Shown here: piece after piece, positions 1 through 12,200 of the stretch
Numbering within the stretch: the stretch's first letter is position 1
Layout of the letters: each line of letters starts with the position of its first letter
Assembly: GCA_902806565.1 (NCBI GenBank)
Contig: CADCXA010000042.1
Coordinates: 434,001-498,000, forward strand
Direction of reading: 5' to 3'
Length of the DNA: 64,000 nt
Origin: Hypoxylon rubiginosum
Lineage: Eukaryota; Ascomycota; Sordariomycetes; Xylariales; Hypoxylaceae
Program-made: the position numbers and the translations under genes
The notes under the pieces: generated by a model
Told to the model about the DNA's origin: nothing
The model's input: the letters and a program-made list of their open reading frames with translations, nothing else
Databases searched by the model: none

Positions 1-1508
1 CGACGGAAGAAGAGGTTGAAGTCCAGCTCCAGGGATTCCATGGTATCCAGGATCCCGCTGAACAGCTCCTCGAAGTCGCCTTCCTTGCAATTCTTCAGCC
101 CTAACCGGGCCGTCATGACCCTCTTGTACTCGCCGAGGAACACGGCCTTGTACTCCTCGCCGGTCTGCGTGATGACCTTCTCCGCCCTCGCGATGATGCC
201 GTCCGCCTCCTCTTCCTTGACGCCGTCTTCGACGAACTTAGGGTCGTCTACTTGCGACCCGGCGCCGATTAGTTCGCCCAGAGATTCACCGAGGCGGACT
301 AGATTCCACCATATGATGCTAGGTTGGTTCTTGTAGTTGTAACGCAGCATGCCGTCGTCGTGATTGGGTGTATAGGTAGGATCGAAGTTGTCCATGAATG
401 CAAAGGGGCCGAAGTCGATACTTAGCCCGAAAAGGGACGTGTTGTCCGTGTTTAGTACGCCGTTCATGAAGCCGTAAGCTTGCCACTTCGCGACCGTGAG
501 CGCATTGCGCCGCACGATTTCTCTGTACAGCCGTGTGAACCGGTTCTCCGCAGACTCTGAAGGCCCCTCGATAGTGTCGGCAGGAATGCCGCGCTTTGGA
601 GAGGCTGACTCCGTTGGCTTATCGGGGTCTTCCAGGCGTGCTGGTAGTGTCTCCCAGCCACCAAATACATCTTCCGCGACATATGTCGCAAGCTTGCGGA
701 TGAGATCTCTGTCACCTCGCGCTCGGAGGATATCGAAATTTCCAATGCGCAGCCACGACTGGGCGAATCGTGCCACTATAGCGCCGGGCTCGGTTGTTTC
801 CCGCCGTACTTTAACTTCCGGCAGCAACGTTAAGCTCAGTGCTCTCGTAGTTGGTATTCCAAGCGCATTGAGCGCCTCGCTAACGATGAACTCCCGTATG
901 CTGCTCCTGAGCACGGCTTTGCCGTCCGCAAACCGACTGTACGGCGTCAACCCGGCGCCCTTTAATTGTAACTCGTAGCGTACCCCCGAACTCGGATTCG
1001 TGGTCTCGAATAGTGATATAGCGCGCCCATCACCGAGTTGTCCCGCCCACTGGCCGAACTGGAACCCACCGTAGCATTGCGCCCAAGGGTATCCTCCTTC
1101 TTGCTTCTCCTCATCCCACCCCTGCAGTTTGTTGCCCGCGACGGTGTTCACGAAATCCTCGCTCTTCTCGTCGCCCTCCGATATGCCGAGGTCGCGCATG
1201 GCAGCCGGACTCACCGCCAGCAGCTCGGGCTTCTCGACGGCCATGGGCCGCACCCATGTGAACAGAGCATCGCGAACCTGTCGCGGAACGATTTGGTCGC
1301 GGGGCGTCTTGTGCGAAGCAGCAGGCGTAGAGAATACGGAGTCTGGAGGGAGCTTGGAGGTGAAGGTCCAGGATTTCGGGATCTCGGTTATAGGCAATGC
1401 GGTGGCGTTGCCGGCCGTCGCCGCGCCGTTGGTCGAGAATTGGGAGGACGCCATTTGCGCCAGTCGCAAGTGTGGAAGGCTTCTATGGACGATACGATGA
1501 AAAAGCAT
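1..1508 (-). CDS. SelO/Fmp40-type protein adenylyltransferase, 5' part (cut by left window edge)
   Basis: About 502 codons are read without an intron from ATG at 1508 to the window edge; the C-terminal part lies outside. The family (SelO, yeast Fmp40, UPF0061) is a mitochondrial pseudokinase-fold enzyme that transfers AMP from ATP to Ser/Thr/Tyr of target proteins in redox homeostasis. Visible hallmarks are the Gly-rich stretch YGGFQFGQWAGQLGDGRA, the block LKGAGLTPYSRFADGKAVL followed by RSSIREFIVSEAL, and the metal/catalytic region NTDN...SIDFGPFAFMD with the family's Asn and Asp retained. The N-terminus (MLFHRIVHRSLPHLRLAQM) is basic and amphipathic, consistent with a mitochondrial presequence. 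A second in-frame Met at residue 19 could be a cytosolic start. The family call is secure; targeting is inferred. Confidence 0.93.
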   Translation of the reverse strand, partial: MLFHRIVHRSLPHLRLAQMASSQFSTNGAATAGNATALPITEIPKSWTFTSKLPPDSVFSTPAASHKTPRDQIVPRQVRDALFTWVRPMAVEKPELLAVSPAAMRDLGISEGDEKSEDFVNTVAGNKLQGWDEEKQEGGYPWAQCYGGFQFGQWAGQLGDGRAISLFETTNPSSGVRYELQLKGAGLTPYSRFADGKAVLRSSIREFIVSEALNALGIPTTRALSLTLLPEVKVRRETTEPGAIVARFAQSWLRIGNFDILRARGDRDLIRKLATYVAEDVFGGWETLPARLEDPDKPTESASPKRGIPADTIEGPSESAENRFTRLYREIVRRNALTVAKWQAYGFMNGVLNTDNTSLFGLSIDFGPFAFMDNFDPTYTPNHDDGMLRYNYKNQPSIIWWNLVRLGESLGELIGAGSQVDDPKFVEDGVKEEEADGIIARAEKVITQTGEEYKAVFLGEYKRVMTARLGLKNCKEGDFEELFSGILDTMESLELDFNLFFR

Positions 1509-2360
1509 ATAGACGGCTTCGCCTGGCCGGAGAAATCTAGGAATCGGGTGGCATCTATTGACACGAGAAGAAATTACAAGACGAAAGGATTATATAGGTG
1601 GTACATGTAGGACATGGAGTAGATATGCGGTCATTCATCTTCGATTGCGATGATCATGCCCTAGGTTATTGAAAGTGGCGATCCTCGGCATCACGTCAGT
1701 GATAAAGCCAGTTATCTTGACCGTGTCAAAGCAGATATACACGTTGTAGGTATTGTGTAACACCCCTGATATCCGAAATTTCCCTCGGACAACATCAAGC
1801 TACTTGTGCAGTATACAAATAAGGACTCGCCTATTTGCCCTCTAGAAGAAAAATTACTTGCATGACACAGGCAAAGGACAATGGATTTCTACACTTCGAT
1901 AATGTTTCTTAAATCCCGTCTTGATCGTAGGGAATCAAGCTCTATAAAGAACCCTCAGGGGTTCCCCGCAGTCCCGGCCCCCTTAAGGGACCGGAGGAAT
2001 AGTCTGTGCAAGTAGGATCACGGCCTGGACATAACCTGGGTATTTACGTATGAGTATAGGGCTATGGTATACTTTCGAAGAACTCAATTATGTTTAGGCA
2101 TAGGTAGTTGAATTAAAAGTTTGTCTTCTCGCCAAGTTCATGAGCAATGGGTACAACTTAAAAGTTAATGCTTGCTGAGTTGCGATTCGAGAATCATCTT
2201 ATGCTGCTTGCTATCTCATCCTCCCTCCACCTTAATATCATCTCGATTCGTCTCTCTCTTTCCCTTCCTCTTCCTCCGCGGGCCATTCCTCCTACGGCGC
2301 TCAGGCCAGGGCCGACGACGACGAACGGGAAAACCAACCACGAGCTCTGATATCAGGTAG
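1509..2360. other. intergenic region, promoter side of SelO
   Basis: No gene is supported. It holds the SelO 5' flank and two weak adjacent hairpins (arms GAACCC/GGGTTC near 1949-1964 and a CCGG-containing stem near 1975-1993). A pyrimidine-rich stretch lies at about 2215-2275. The short open frames here have no protein-like composition. Confidence 0.5.
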
Positions 2361-2933
2361 CTAATCGTTCTGCGCAAGAGGCTCCAGGTTCTTCTCGTCG
2401 ACGTCCATGATCCAGTCGGCGATGGACTTCACGTTGAGCTTTCGCAAGCCGTGGCGCGTGAGGACGGGGCGATCGTCGCGGATGAGATCGGGGGGCATCT
2501 GCGTGTACCAAAACTCGCCGACGGTCATGCGCGCCGTCTCGGGGCGCGGGATGAGCTGAAGGAGCGTCCGGGTGTTGGGGTTTCCCACCGGCTCCATGTC
2601 CACCACACACTCTTTGAGGAGGTATCCCGAGAGCTCGGGAACGCTCCAGTCTGCGGGATATCCGCTCAGCAGGGTGATGGAGGTGACCGTCTGGGGAGCT
2701 ATCATTCTATAGCTCAAGGCCCAGGTGTGGTAGTCCACCTCGTACATGTCAAACGCGTAGCCGTCGTCGATCGGGCCGGATACCTTCTCCTTGAGAGCTT
2801 CTAGGGAGTAAGCTCGGCGGTCTTCGAGCAAACGGATTGGTTTGAGGCTCGGATGATCCAGGTCATCAGTGCCTGTGGTCATGATAGACATTGTGTCGAT
2901 GTTAGACCTAGGATAGTCGAGGTATTTGAGCAA
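2361..2933 (-). CDS. hypothetical protein, 190 aa
   Basis: A single open frame with protein-like composition, not recognised. It is acidic overall and has no signal peptide, membrane segment or clear domain. The middle (residues about 58-165) is rich in Trp, Tyr and Pro (for example YEVDYHTWALSYRMI and VGEFWYTQMPPDLIRDD), and the C-terminus resembles a small helical segment (KSIADWIMDVDEKNLEP). The first ATG is at 2933; ATGs at 2891 and 2882 could be the true start. A 17-bp tandem repeat lies directly upstream. An upstream exon cannot be excluded. The existence of a gene is inferred from length and composition only. Confidence 0.55.
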   Translation of the reverse strand: MLKYLDYPRSNIDTMSIMTTGTDDLDHPSLKPIRLLEDRRAYSLEALKEKVSGPIDDGYAFDMYEVDYHTWALSYRMIAPQTVTSITLLSGYPADWSVPELSGYLLKECVVDMEPVGNPNTRTLLQLIPRPETARMTVGEFWYTQMPPDLIRDDRPVLTRHGLRKLNVKSIADWIMDVDEKNLEPLAQND

Positions 2934-4752
2934 TGAGAAATTCTTGAGATGGCGAGTTACTAGAGATAGCGAGTTGCTAGAGATAGCGAGTTGCTAGATG
3001 CGTCGATGCTTGTGATCCCGTCAGTATGTTTCGATGTGGTAAGTGGAAAACACAAATGATTCGAGAGAAGCAGAACTAAAGTGGCTGCGGGCATACCTTT
3101 GGAATTCAACTGCTGCTGAGGGTATTTCTTGCAGAGGATGAGAATGTAATGGTTCTCACGAGTTACTTGGCAATGTTGTGTGGGTGTCAACAAAAGAAAT
3201 GAAGTTGTGGACAAGTAGGGCTGCGCACCCACGAGCTGTCGTCAAGTCGATGGTATTAGCCTCCTTGGTATGTTTTGTGTACGGGGTATTAACGAATATC
3301 TAGCTCCTTAGATACGCGCATAGAGTGAGGGGATGTTTACTAATGCCTCTATACTCGCAAAATCTGTGAAAACAAGGACGAATAGATTCGCAGCCAGCAT
3401 AGCTAAAGAGACGGCCATAAGCTTGAAAGAGGTGATCGTGAATCCCCATTTTCTCGCCCTAATCTATCGTCTTGTACCCTTTCGACAATGATAATAACAT
3501 CCTAGGAGATAGACGACAACTACTCTCAAAAGACTCGACACCGTAGTCCTTGAATACCCCTATTTAAATGCGTTCAACACTGTCAGAGATTTTTTTTAAC
3601 ACGATGATCGAGTGGCGTCAGATATCAGTCTGTTACACAGCTTATAGACAAGTAGAGCCCCTTTAAGGCTGAAGATGATATACGGAACGCATGCTAGGGA
3701 TTAGCCTCTTAGCACCCAGCTGTCTAGATAGGGGGCTGACTAAGACGAGAGCACAGAGAGCCTCTTCCTATATGTAATGCGGAGTCTTTAGTATTTAAGT
3801 CGAGGTCTCCTTCCGCAACAACATTGTTCCTACATCACTAGGTTTTCAACGTGACAGTTCGTCGAGTAGATAATATAGAGTTGTTATGAACGAGCCCCTT
3901 AACTACTATGCTCAGAAGTAAGTAATTTGTCATGGTCCTGATGAGTAGTCTGCTATATCAAACGATGCATTCGAGGCGTTTGTCGTTGCTGGCATCTATC
4001 TCTGTACGTATAGCCCTTTATTTAATTGTGGCACACGTCATGTCTACCTGTGTCCGTGACGCCCATGATTCCACATGTTTCTCGTTGAACAAATAGTGAG
4101 CCCAACATGTATACTTTCGTATGGTTGATTAGTTACCTTGTATCTTACCTAGGTAGTTAATATGAGATCTGTGTTAGCTCAGGGAGTACCCAGGTATAAT
4201 GTAATGTATATTGCCTGATTGGTACATGGACGTCCAACGGGATGCTGTGGCGAGTCCTGTATCCATAAATCGTACCTAATAGCCGGAATAACGGAAGCGC
4301 TGAATGTTCAAGCCAGCGAGCTAGAGCTACGCATCATCTTCGGGGATAAGGCGAGCCACGTCTGGCCATCCCCAGTTTTGTTGTTACATTCTCGCTATAG
4401 CTGTCGTTTCGGATACCCCGTAGCTGCATGGTTCCGCTGCAAGATCGCCTCTCACAGCTGCGAGTCTGTGTGCAGATGTGCCTCGGGTACGTCCCGCTAG
4501 CTTGGTGCCAGCAATAAACCCATATTTTCGTCATCGATTAATGATGGATCTAGTATAGCGTGGCGGAGTGCTATTCAACGTCGCTGCTGTCGGATAGCGC
4601 GACAAGCGAAAGGTGTGCTCTCGGCCGATAATAAAAGATTCCATGATCGCAACTCGACCTCGCATCTCTTTCAAATTTGTGCAAGGTGTCACTTGTATAC
4701 TCAAACTTTCTTCCGTTAAACCTCAAACACCTGCACTCGCCTACCCTCCAAG
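2934..4752. other. 1.8-kb intergenic region
   Basis: Apart from the short tandem repeat at its left end nothing gene-like is seen. Composition is AT-leaning, with many stops in all frames. A CCTAGGTAG-type motif occurs near 4149. The last 80 bases before the aldo/keto reductase start are CT-rich (caaactttcttccgttaaac), as expected for a fungal core promoter. Confidence 0.5.
2952..2997. repeat. 17-bp tandem repeat, about 2.7 copies
   Basis: The unit GCGAGTTGCTAGAGATA is repeated in direct orientation with one A/G difference in the first copy. It lies 19 bp upstream of the first ATG of the minus-strand 190-aa frame, so it is in that gene's 5' flank or UTR. Confidence 0.85.
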
Positions 4753-5825
4753 ATGAATTCTATCGGGTCAACATTCCAGCCCGCTGCCACTAACGGTACC
4801 GGCCCGAAGCAGACGGGGTCGATCCCGACTCTGAAACTGAGCGACGGCAATGAGATTCCCATGGTAAGAGCTAAGAATAACCATCGGGTTGCAGATTGGC
4901 GACTGGCGATTACCGATCACGAGACTAATAGAATCGGTTGGTAGCTCGCATTCGGGCTAGGCACGGCCTTGTCTAACGGAGAATCGGAGCAAATCATGAA
5001 TTCGGCTCTCACGGCCATCAAAGCCGGGTTTACCCACCTCGACGGGGCCGAAGGTAAGGAAATACCTAATTATCTCCAGTAATCTCTGCATTGGCCATTT
5101 CGCTGACGAGCTGTGTAGTATACGGCAACGAGAAGGAACTCGGCAACGCCATCAGGAAGTCCGGGGTGCCCCGGTCACAGCTCTTCGTCACGACCAAAGT
5201 ATGGACGATATCGACGACCGTGAAGGCCGCCTTCGATGCGTCGCTCGAGCGCCTGGGGCTCGATTACGTTGATCTATACCTGGTGCATTGGCCGCAGGTC
5301 GCGGAGACGCCGGACAGGCTGCAGCAGGTGTGGGCGGAGGTCGAGGAGATCCACGCGTCGGGGCGGGCCAGGTCGATCGGGGTGTCCAACTTTCTGCAGG
5401 AGCACCTAGAGACCATCTTCAGGACGGCCAAGACCAAGCCGGTGATCAACCAGGTCGAGTACCACCCGTACCTGCAGCACGGCGACCTCGTCGACTTCCA
5501 CCGGCGGCACGGCATCGCGACGGCGGCGTACGGCCCGCTGACGGCCCTCACGAAAGCGCAGCCGGGCCCCGTCGACGACATCTTCGTCTCGCTGGCCCGG
5601 AAGTACGGCGTCACGGGGTCCGACGTCGCGCTGCGGTGGATCATCGACCAGGGCATCGTGGCCGTCACGACCAGCAACAGCGAGCAGCGCGTCCGGGGCT
5701 ACATCAGCAAGCTGCCCAGCTTCAAGCTGACGCCCGCCGAGGTCCAGGAGATCTCGCACCTGGGCAGCCAGAAGCACTACCGGGGGTTCTTCAACGACAT
5801 CTACGGGCCGAATGATAGACGCTAG
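4753..5825 (+). CDS. aldo/keto reductase, 308 aa, 3 exons
   Basis: Exons 4753-4863, 4945-5053 and 5119-5825 join in frame (introns of 81 and 65 bp). The product is a single-domain (beta/alpha)8 NAD(P)H-dependent oxidoreductase reducing carbonyl groups. The complete catalytic tetrad is visible: Asp70 ([13 protein letters not shown]), Tyr75, Lys100 (FVTTKVW) and His130 (LYLVHWP). The length matches the family. The second splice junction rebuilds the AEVYGNE motif, which supports the model strongly. It resembles the Gcy1/aldehyde-reductase branch, but the substrate cannot be told. Exon 3 is very GC-rich compared with the flanks. The gene is convergent with the XRCC4-like gene. Confidence 0.92.
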
Positions 5826-6178
5826 ATGGCATAGGGGAGCGATATACATAGCAGTGTCCTTTGGTTGATGGTTTGGGTTGCGCAAAGGTGTCCATACAGA
5901 GATTTGTTGGAAGTTGTTGAAGAGGCTCTGCCTTATCTAAGACGAAGTATGGTTTCCAGTCTTACGTCGTTGGTAGCACAAGCAATAGGTGACACGGATA
6001 TGATTAGCTAATCCTTTGTACTACCTACATCTTCAACACAGTAGGCGAACTAATAAAAATTACGGTGAATTGAAAAGAGATTGCCGAATGTTATTATACT
6101 TATTTCGTGAATTCGTGAATCCATTATCTCGTTGCTCTAATAACTACCCAGGTAGTAGGTCGTGGTATCTAAAAACAT
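5826..6178. other. convergent 3' intergenic spacer
   Basis: 353 bp between the 3' ends of the aldo/keto reductase (+) and the XRCC4-like gene (-). It is AT-rich and holds a TACCCAGGTA-like palindrome near 6146. No gene is seen. Confidence 0.5.
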
Positions 6179-7421
6179 TCATAATTCCTCGTCAGACTCC
6201 GTTTCGTCATCATCAACCGGCTTTGGCGCTGGGGCAGCCGGCTTCTTCATAAACGGCAACTTCCGCTTCGGCGGGGGCGGGCTATCCTCTTCAAAAGTTG
6301 CGTTCGAAGCCGACGTTGATGCCGCAGCTTGATTTCGCCGAGACCTTACCGGCAACTTGCGCTTTGGCTGGGGAGCTGGCTCGTCATCTGAGCCTGTTCC
6401 GCTCGCGGTCTCGTCCGCCGTACTTTCTCCCTGATCCTCTCCACCCTCCTCTTGTACACTACCGCTGTCGTCTGCCTCGTCAACATCCATCTTCTGAAAC
6501 CCGTCGTCGCTGCTCTCAGGCTCTTCCTTTACTTTTCGTTTTGCAGCACGGGATGCTTGAGCTGTACGCTTTTGCATGCTCTGGCCACCGCTGACGTTGG
6601 CAAGCTTCTGAGGGTCGACATTCGCAGATGCTAATAGGCGCTGCTGCTGCCGGATCTTGACCTTCTTCTCGTTTAAGAGGTCTCGGAACTTTTCAAGGAG
6701 CTGGGTCTCATCCTCTTCCTTTATCTTGATAAGCTCGTCCAAGTGGTCCTTCAACTCCTTCAGAGAATCCTCTAGCGTCGAGATTTTGAGGTGGGTAGTG
6801 GCCAGATTCTCCTGGACTTTTTCTCTCGAGCCAAGGGCTAAGACACACCAATCGAACGGCGAAATTTCGGTCTTCTCATCTTCTTCAAGTGTAAAAGACC
6901 CTAGTCGTCGCTAAAAATTGCTTTAGTAAAATAGCGAGAAGTGACATGTTAGAATAGGATACTCACTGTGATGCCCTGAATGTTTTTTCGAAACGAGAGC
7001 GTGACCGACGAGCCGTCGGATTGGGTATCGGCTCTGATTTCAATATCGGGTGTCGACTGTTGGTCAACCAAAATCGAAGTCAAGATTTCTTCCCACTCCT
7101 CGGGTGAGCAAGGGGCGCTTGAAGCCCTATAGTCGCCATATCTCTTGTGACGTACTAGATGGATAAATAGAGCAGTTGAGTTTTTGAAGCATAAAGTTAT
7201 GACGGCGCACGAAATGGAGGTGCAAGGGGGAGACCGGGGAGCTTGGGCGCATCGATGCTAGGGGTTGGACGGAACTTACACTTCATCGTGAATACGGCTG
7301 TGCCTTCGGATCCAACCAGCTTCAAATCTAGTGGTTGTGACCCGTTCGAAGATACTTCTAGTAGAAGGTACTCATTATCCTTCCCAGAAATGGGAAAACG
7401 GAATATTGAGGCTTCTGCCAT
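6179..7421 (-). CDS. XRCC4/Lif1-like non-homologous end-joining factor, 353 aa, 3 exons
   Basis: Exons 7421-7280, 7154-6967 and 6910-6179 join in frame (introns of 125 and 56 bp with GTAAGT and GTGAGT donors). XRCC4/Lif1 is the scaffold of DNA ligase IV in NHEJ and acts in the nucleus. The layout fits: an N-terminal beta-rich head (residues 1 to about 145), a long coiled coil (about 150-205, STLEDSLKELKDHLDELIKI onward), then a disordered acidic tail with nuclear-localisation-like clusters (AAKRKVKEEP, PPPPKRKLPFMKK). The tail has repeated K-x-LP motifs and ends in acidic DDDETESDEEL. Sequence conservation is low in this family, so the call rests on architecture and head/coil similarity. An XLF-like relative is the main alternative. 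Confidence 0.72.
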
Positions 7422-9201
7422 GTTGGAATGATGGGATAGTACGGATTGAGGGTTCAAATTGGCTGGTTTGTGGTTTCGTATATAACCTTACGGACCACGA
7501 CGGCTAGGAGGCGGAATAATTGTCACTGGATACGACGAAGGAAGACTCCGATTTACAAGCAAATGTTGCTGTTGCTGTTGTATTGACGAATACGGCGAAT
7601 TACGTACTCCTGAGGAGGGTATGTATGAGCAGCTCGGATGGTTGAGACGGACGTATATCTCGAGCTTTACGTTCGGAGGGTACAAACTGCTTCCGTTTTA
7701 CCATGGATTGCGTGGACCAACGTAAATGCAATCAAGGTGGAGTACACATGTTAGATGTGAGTGAGATCTATCAGATCTATCTAGCTGTTCAGGTGATAAC
7801 TGGCTGCCTGGAGCAGGCCTAGGCATCAAGCAGCTGTTGAACTGGTTTGTGATTGGAAGGTCAAGAGTTTTGCATGGCTTGAATGGTTTGAGGCGGCTTA
7901 AACGCTACTACAGAGGGGCAAGGTGCTCTGGGTGCCCTGTAAATTAGGTGCATACGGGTGGGTGCTGTTTATTTACTATGTACATATGTACCCAGGTATA
8001 CGTGGGTGTTTACCTACATATGTAGGTATATGCATATGATTAATACACGTGCACATAGTGAAGTTATAGACATGCCTAGGTAGATTTATTATTCAGTTGT
8101 TAAAGCTGGTTGGAACCCTTCGTACAGGTAACCAAGCCCCCTAATTTACAAAGTTGTTGTAAAAATTCCAGGTTGCTGGGCACAAAATGTCAGTGTGTAG
8201 CGAAAATATCTTAGGGAGGGGTCAAGGCAGCTAGCGGGTAGCTTAGCTGCTACTTAGGTGCCCAGGTGAAAACCTAAGGTCGCGTTTCTGTTGTCGCGTT
8301 ACTGTCGCGATCGTACTGCCGTGAGATACCGCCTAGAAAAATAGACGCTTATTGGCTGCAGCATGCTGTAAAACCCTTGTAGCCCTAAATATGGTCTGTG
8401 CTTACATCCCAGCCACCAAAAAAAAAATTTGTTGCTGTACCTTAGGTACCTGAGCTGATTGTGGGGCTTCCAGCCATCCCGCCTCTCTTGGCCAAACTTC
8501 CGACCCTCCTCCACCCATTCCATCTAATTTCCAACTTTCCATCCCTCCAATTCAGAAGTGCACTCACAATTGTCTTGGTTTGAGAACTCATTCAATCCCA
8601 CTCAAGCCAAACCAATTAATTGATTCTTCCAAACTGACGATCCTTGCGATCAATTTCCAACATATTCAATCTGTTCTGACGACGTCGCTTTCGTCCAACT
8701 TTTCGGCACCTTGTCAATTTCATACCGTGCAGTTTTACTTTAGCAAACCTACCTTAGGTAACTTTAGGTACCTTACTTTTTACCTTACACCTTTACCTTA
8801 CACCTTTACCTTACCCTTACCTAACTTCCGACTTTCATCTCATCCTCAACTTGCGCCTCATTTCGCGACTCGCCATATCGATTGATCTCAACCACCACTG
8901 CACTTTTTGCGCGCGACTCGGCCCAACCCCGCTGTCGTCAAAAATTCAGTTTCTTCAATTTACACTCCAATTCTGCACGCAGTCTCGGAGTATATGACGA
9001 TCGATTACTTGCACCTGCGAAACGATGCGACGAACCGCAAAGTATCATTGACCCAGAGCATTGTTTTCGGACATTGACCTCGAGAACTTTGATCGCTTAT
9101 ATAGTTTGATCTAGTTCTTTAACTGACTTGAACACGCATCTCGCGCGTTTCTATCCTATCCAAACCTCACAATCATTCTATCATACGACATCTCTTCCAT
9201 C
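7422..9201. other. divergent intergenic region between XRCC4-like and Byr4-like genes
   Basis: 1.8 kb with no supported gene. The right half (about 8500-9200) is strongly pyrimidine-rich on the plus strand, typical of a long fungal promoter/5' UTR ahead of the Byr4-like ATG. It contains CCTAGG motifs (7813, 8072) and a 13-bp tandem repeat (8781-8818). Confidence 0.5.
8781..8818. repeat. 13-bp tandem repeat (TACCTTACACCTT), about 3 copies
   Basis: Two exact copies and a third, shortened one follow each other in the pyrimidine-rich leader region about 385 bp upstream of the Byr4-like start codon. Confidence 0.85.
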
Positions 9202-12200
9202 ATGAGTCCCACTGACCATTTGGATGAGTATTACCGCCATCACAACCGTTTCCAGGACACCCACGTGCTAAGATTGGAGGAAAGCCAGGCCTGGAACAAG
9301 TTCTACGAAGAGACGGCTGTGCTTGAGGACAAGAGAGAAAAGGCTAGCAGAGAGAAGAACAAGCAACTAAAGATGCAGCTGGCTTCGCGAACTAGTTCTG
9401 TTGAGGATTGGGGCGATGACGACGACTTCATGATTGACAATGACGACCTCACCTTCCGAAGCAACTCCACAGCTGCGAACCCCCAGACTCGCCACCGTGA
9501 TAGTCTGTCCTCGTTCCGATCCGACCGCGATTCTCTTCCTGGCAACGACGAGAAACATCTACATCTACCCGGCGATGATGAGAAGTCTACACTAGATGCG
9601 ATTGCTGCCGCTACCCATGCAGGCATTCCGATACCTACGAATGTACCGCCCTCCGCTTTAATGGGAGGTACCATTAAGCGACTGGGAGGAAGGAAGATGA
9701 AGAAGATCTTCCAAGAAGATTACGCCGACGACCTGGATCTTCCCTCAGCTGGTCAGCTTCGACTCAAACCTCAGGGCGGCATGATATACCCCGAGTCGTT
9801 GACACAAGTAACTGGCGCAGCGAATTCCAGCCCGTCGAAGAGAACATCTCCCTCTATTACCCAACTACCTCTTGAGAAGCTACTACCCAAGAACTTTACA
9901 CCACCTATCAACCTGGACAAGTTCCGGGATACAGACGACGATGACGATGTATTTGGAGACGGAGCTGCAACTATCAAGGCCTCCAAGCTTCGTTCTCAAT
10001 CTCGACCTATGTCACTAATCACACCACCCACACCTTCTCCTCGAAAGCGAGAGGATGATGATTTTGAAGGTGATCTGGAACTTCCAACAGATGGATTCCT
10101 AAAGCTTACCAGAAAGATGGACATTCCCAAGACACCAGCTCTCAGTGCGAATGACGACTTTGATTGGGGAGAAGGCAGCTTGGGCACTCGATTTGGCGGT
10201 ACGAAGCGAGATGCATTTTCAACTCGCAGTTCGTCTGTATCTGCTCTTAGTCCAAGTCTGGCTAGTTCTATTACAGCTGAGAGTGAAGATGAAATCTTCG
10301 ACGGTCTGCTTCTGCCAAATGGACCTTTGGACCTCGGCGATCGACTGAAGCGACGAAAGCAAGATCCATCCCCGGAGAGACGACCTGATCAGCCGGCACC
10401 CAGCAAACGAGCTCCGTCGCCCAAGACTCTAGACAAACTTGCCGCAGATAAGGAGGACCTTTTGGATGGGCTTGACTTTGGTGACGGCGACGTGTTCTCT
10501 TCGAGCAAGCAGACATTACATCGCAACGTCAAGGTGAAAGAGACTCGACCAGTCAGCCCCGTACGACCTAAGACAGCTGTTTCCGTGACTTTCACCAATA
10601 AGCCGGTTATGTCCACACCTACATCCCGCCTACCTCGACCTATGGGTAGTCACGAACGCACACAAACCCAACCCTCTCTTGAGCCGGTATCTGAAAGCGG
10701 TGGTCCCATTCTACCCCGTCCGTCTCGCAGATCTCAGTCCCGTCTAGGTCACTCTGCACAGTCATCTGTCTCGAGTGTTCATACCCCTACTACGCCTTCC
10801 TCGGTCCAGTCTGCTCTATTTTCTACGCCGCGAAGAAGGGAGCTCAACCAGAAGGCATCCACAGGAGCTTTGCGTAATGAGCCCACCACCACTAACGCAC
10901 AGCTACTGAGATTGAAGCGCTCTTTACCAGCAATGCGCCATACTACCGCGCCAGCGAAGCCCATGGTCTCGCGATTCGACCGACCACCTTCTCGCACTGA
11001 TTCGCGTATTGATTCCGGTCGCCCTCAGTCTGGCATGCGACCGAAAACTCCCGTCGACCGTACGCGGCCTGCCCACGAGGGCAGTGGTGCACAGCCAAGA
11101 AAGACTCCTTTCTTACCTGCCGGCGCATCGCAATCTCAGTCGCAGCATGTGACCGCGAAGAATGCCCGACCTTTTCAGCGCCACAACTCAGATCAAGGTC
11201 CAGAGCTTCGACCTCTCTCACGCGCCATTTCTCGCGCCACGATGCGCTCTCCAAGTCCGAGAAGAACTCGCAATATGACAGCCGAACCCATCTGGCAACA
11301 GATTAGCAAGCCGCGTCGGGTGCGCCGCTTTGGCGACGGCCACGAACTCGACTCTTTTGATGATCTTCCAACCTCTGCGCAGGCCGAATCTAAGTATGTG
11401 AAGCAGCCGATCGCTAGCGGAAACCGCACGAATATTCGAAACAAGATATATCAGAACGTTCTGCCCGATCGAAACACGCCGAGCCCGGTGTCTCCTTACT
11501 CTCCTGCGAAGGTCGATTCTCTACCCCACTTCGCTCGAGATACGGCTGCGAGCCGCATCGCCAGAGAGACCTGTCTTGCACATCGAGCACCAGCTTCAGG
11601 GCCTCTCGCTCCTGTACCCAACCAGAGAGTCGCCCAGCTGTCGAGCCGAGCGCATAATGCTTCCAGACTCAAGAAGTCTCAGAAGACCCCGCAGCTGAAG
11701 CCTCATTTGATCTCCAATCTGAACTCATCTAAGGAGACTAAAGGTATGAATGCAATTAAGAACCCTCCCACATTCCTGCCTCCCAAGACACCCGAGCGGC
11801 CCAAACAGCCACAGAAACAACAAGTATCCCGAATTTATCGGACCCCCGAGCCATATCAGAAGCCACAGAAGCTTCGGACACCTCCGATGCCATGCATCCC
11901 TGAGATCCCTGAGATCCCTGAAACACCAAAGCGACCTCAGAGACTTCCGGAGGCCCGAGTACCTCCGAAATCCCCAACGCCCCAAAAGGTACAGCTACCT
12001 GAGAAGCCTCAGGCGCCTAAGAAGCCACAGGTGCCTCTAAGAAAAACTTATTCAACCAAGACTCAAGCGACTCAAACAACTACTAAGACTCAGTCACCTG
12101 CTAAAGTCCGAGCACCTACTAAGATCCAAGCGCCTGCTAAGATGCAGACACCTGTTAAGACGCAGACGCCTGTTAAGATGCAGGCACCTACTAAGACGCA

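Noticed and set aside
496..1610. Long plus-strand frames opposite SelO
   Set aside because: They are antisense shadows of the SelO coding frame, which has clear family motifs on the minus strand.
1949..1993. Two short hairpins as a terminator or RNA gene
   Set aside because: Stems are only 4-6 bp, with no family resemblance and no link to a transcript end.
4219..4500. 93-codon plus-strand frame
   Set aside because: Cys-rich by chance, overlapped by an equally long antisense frame, with no start context or domain.
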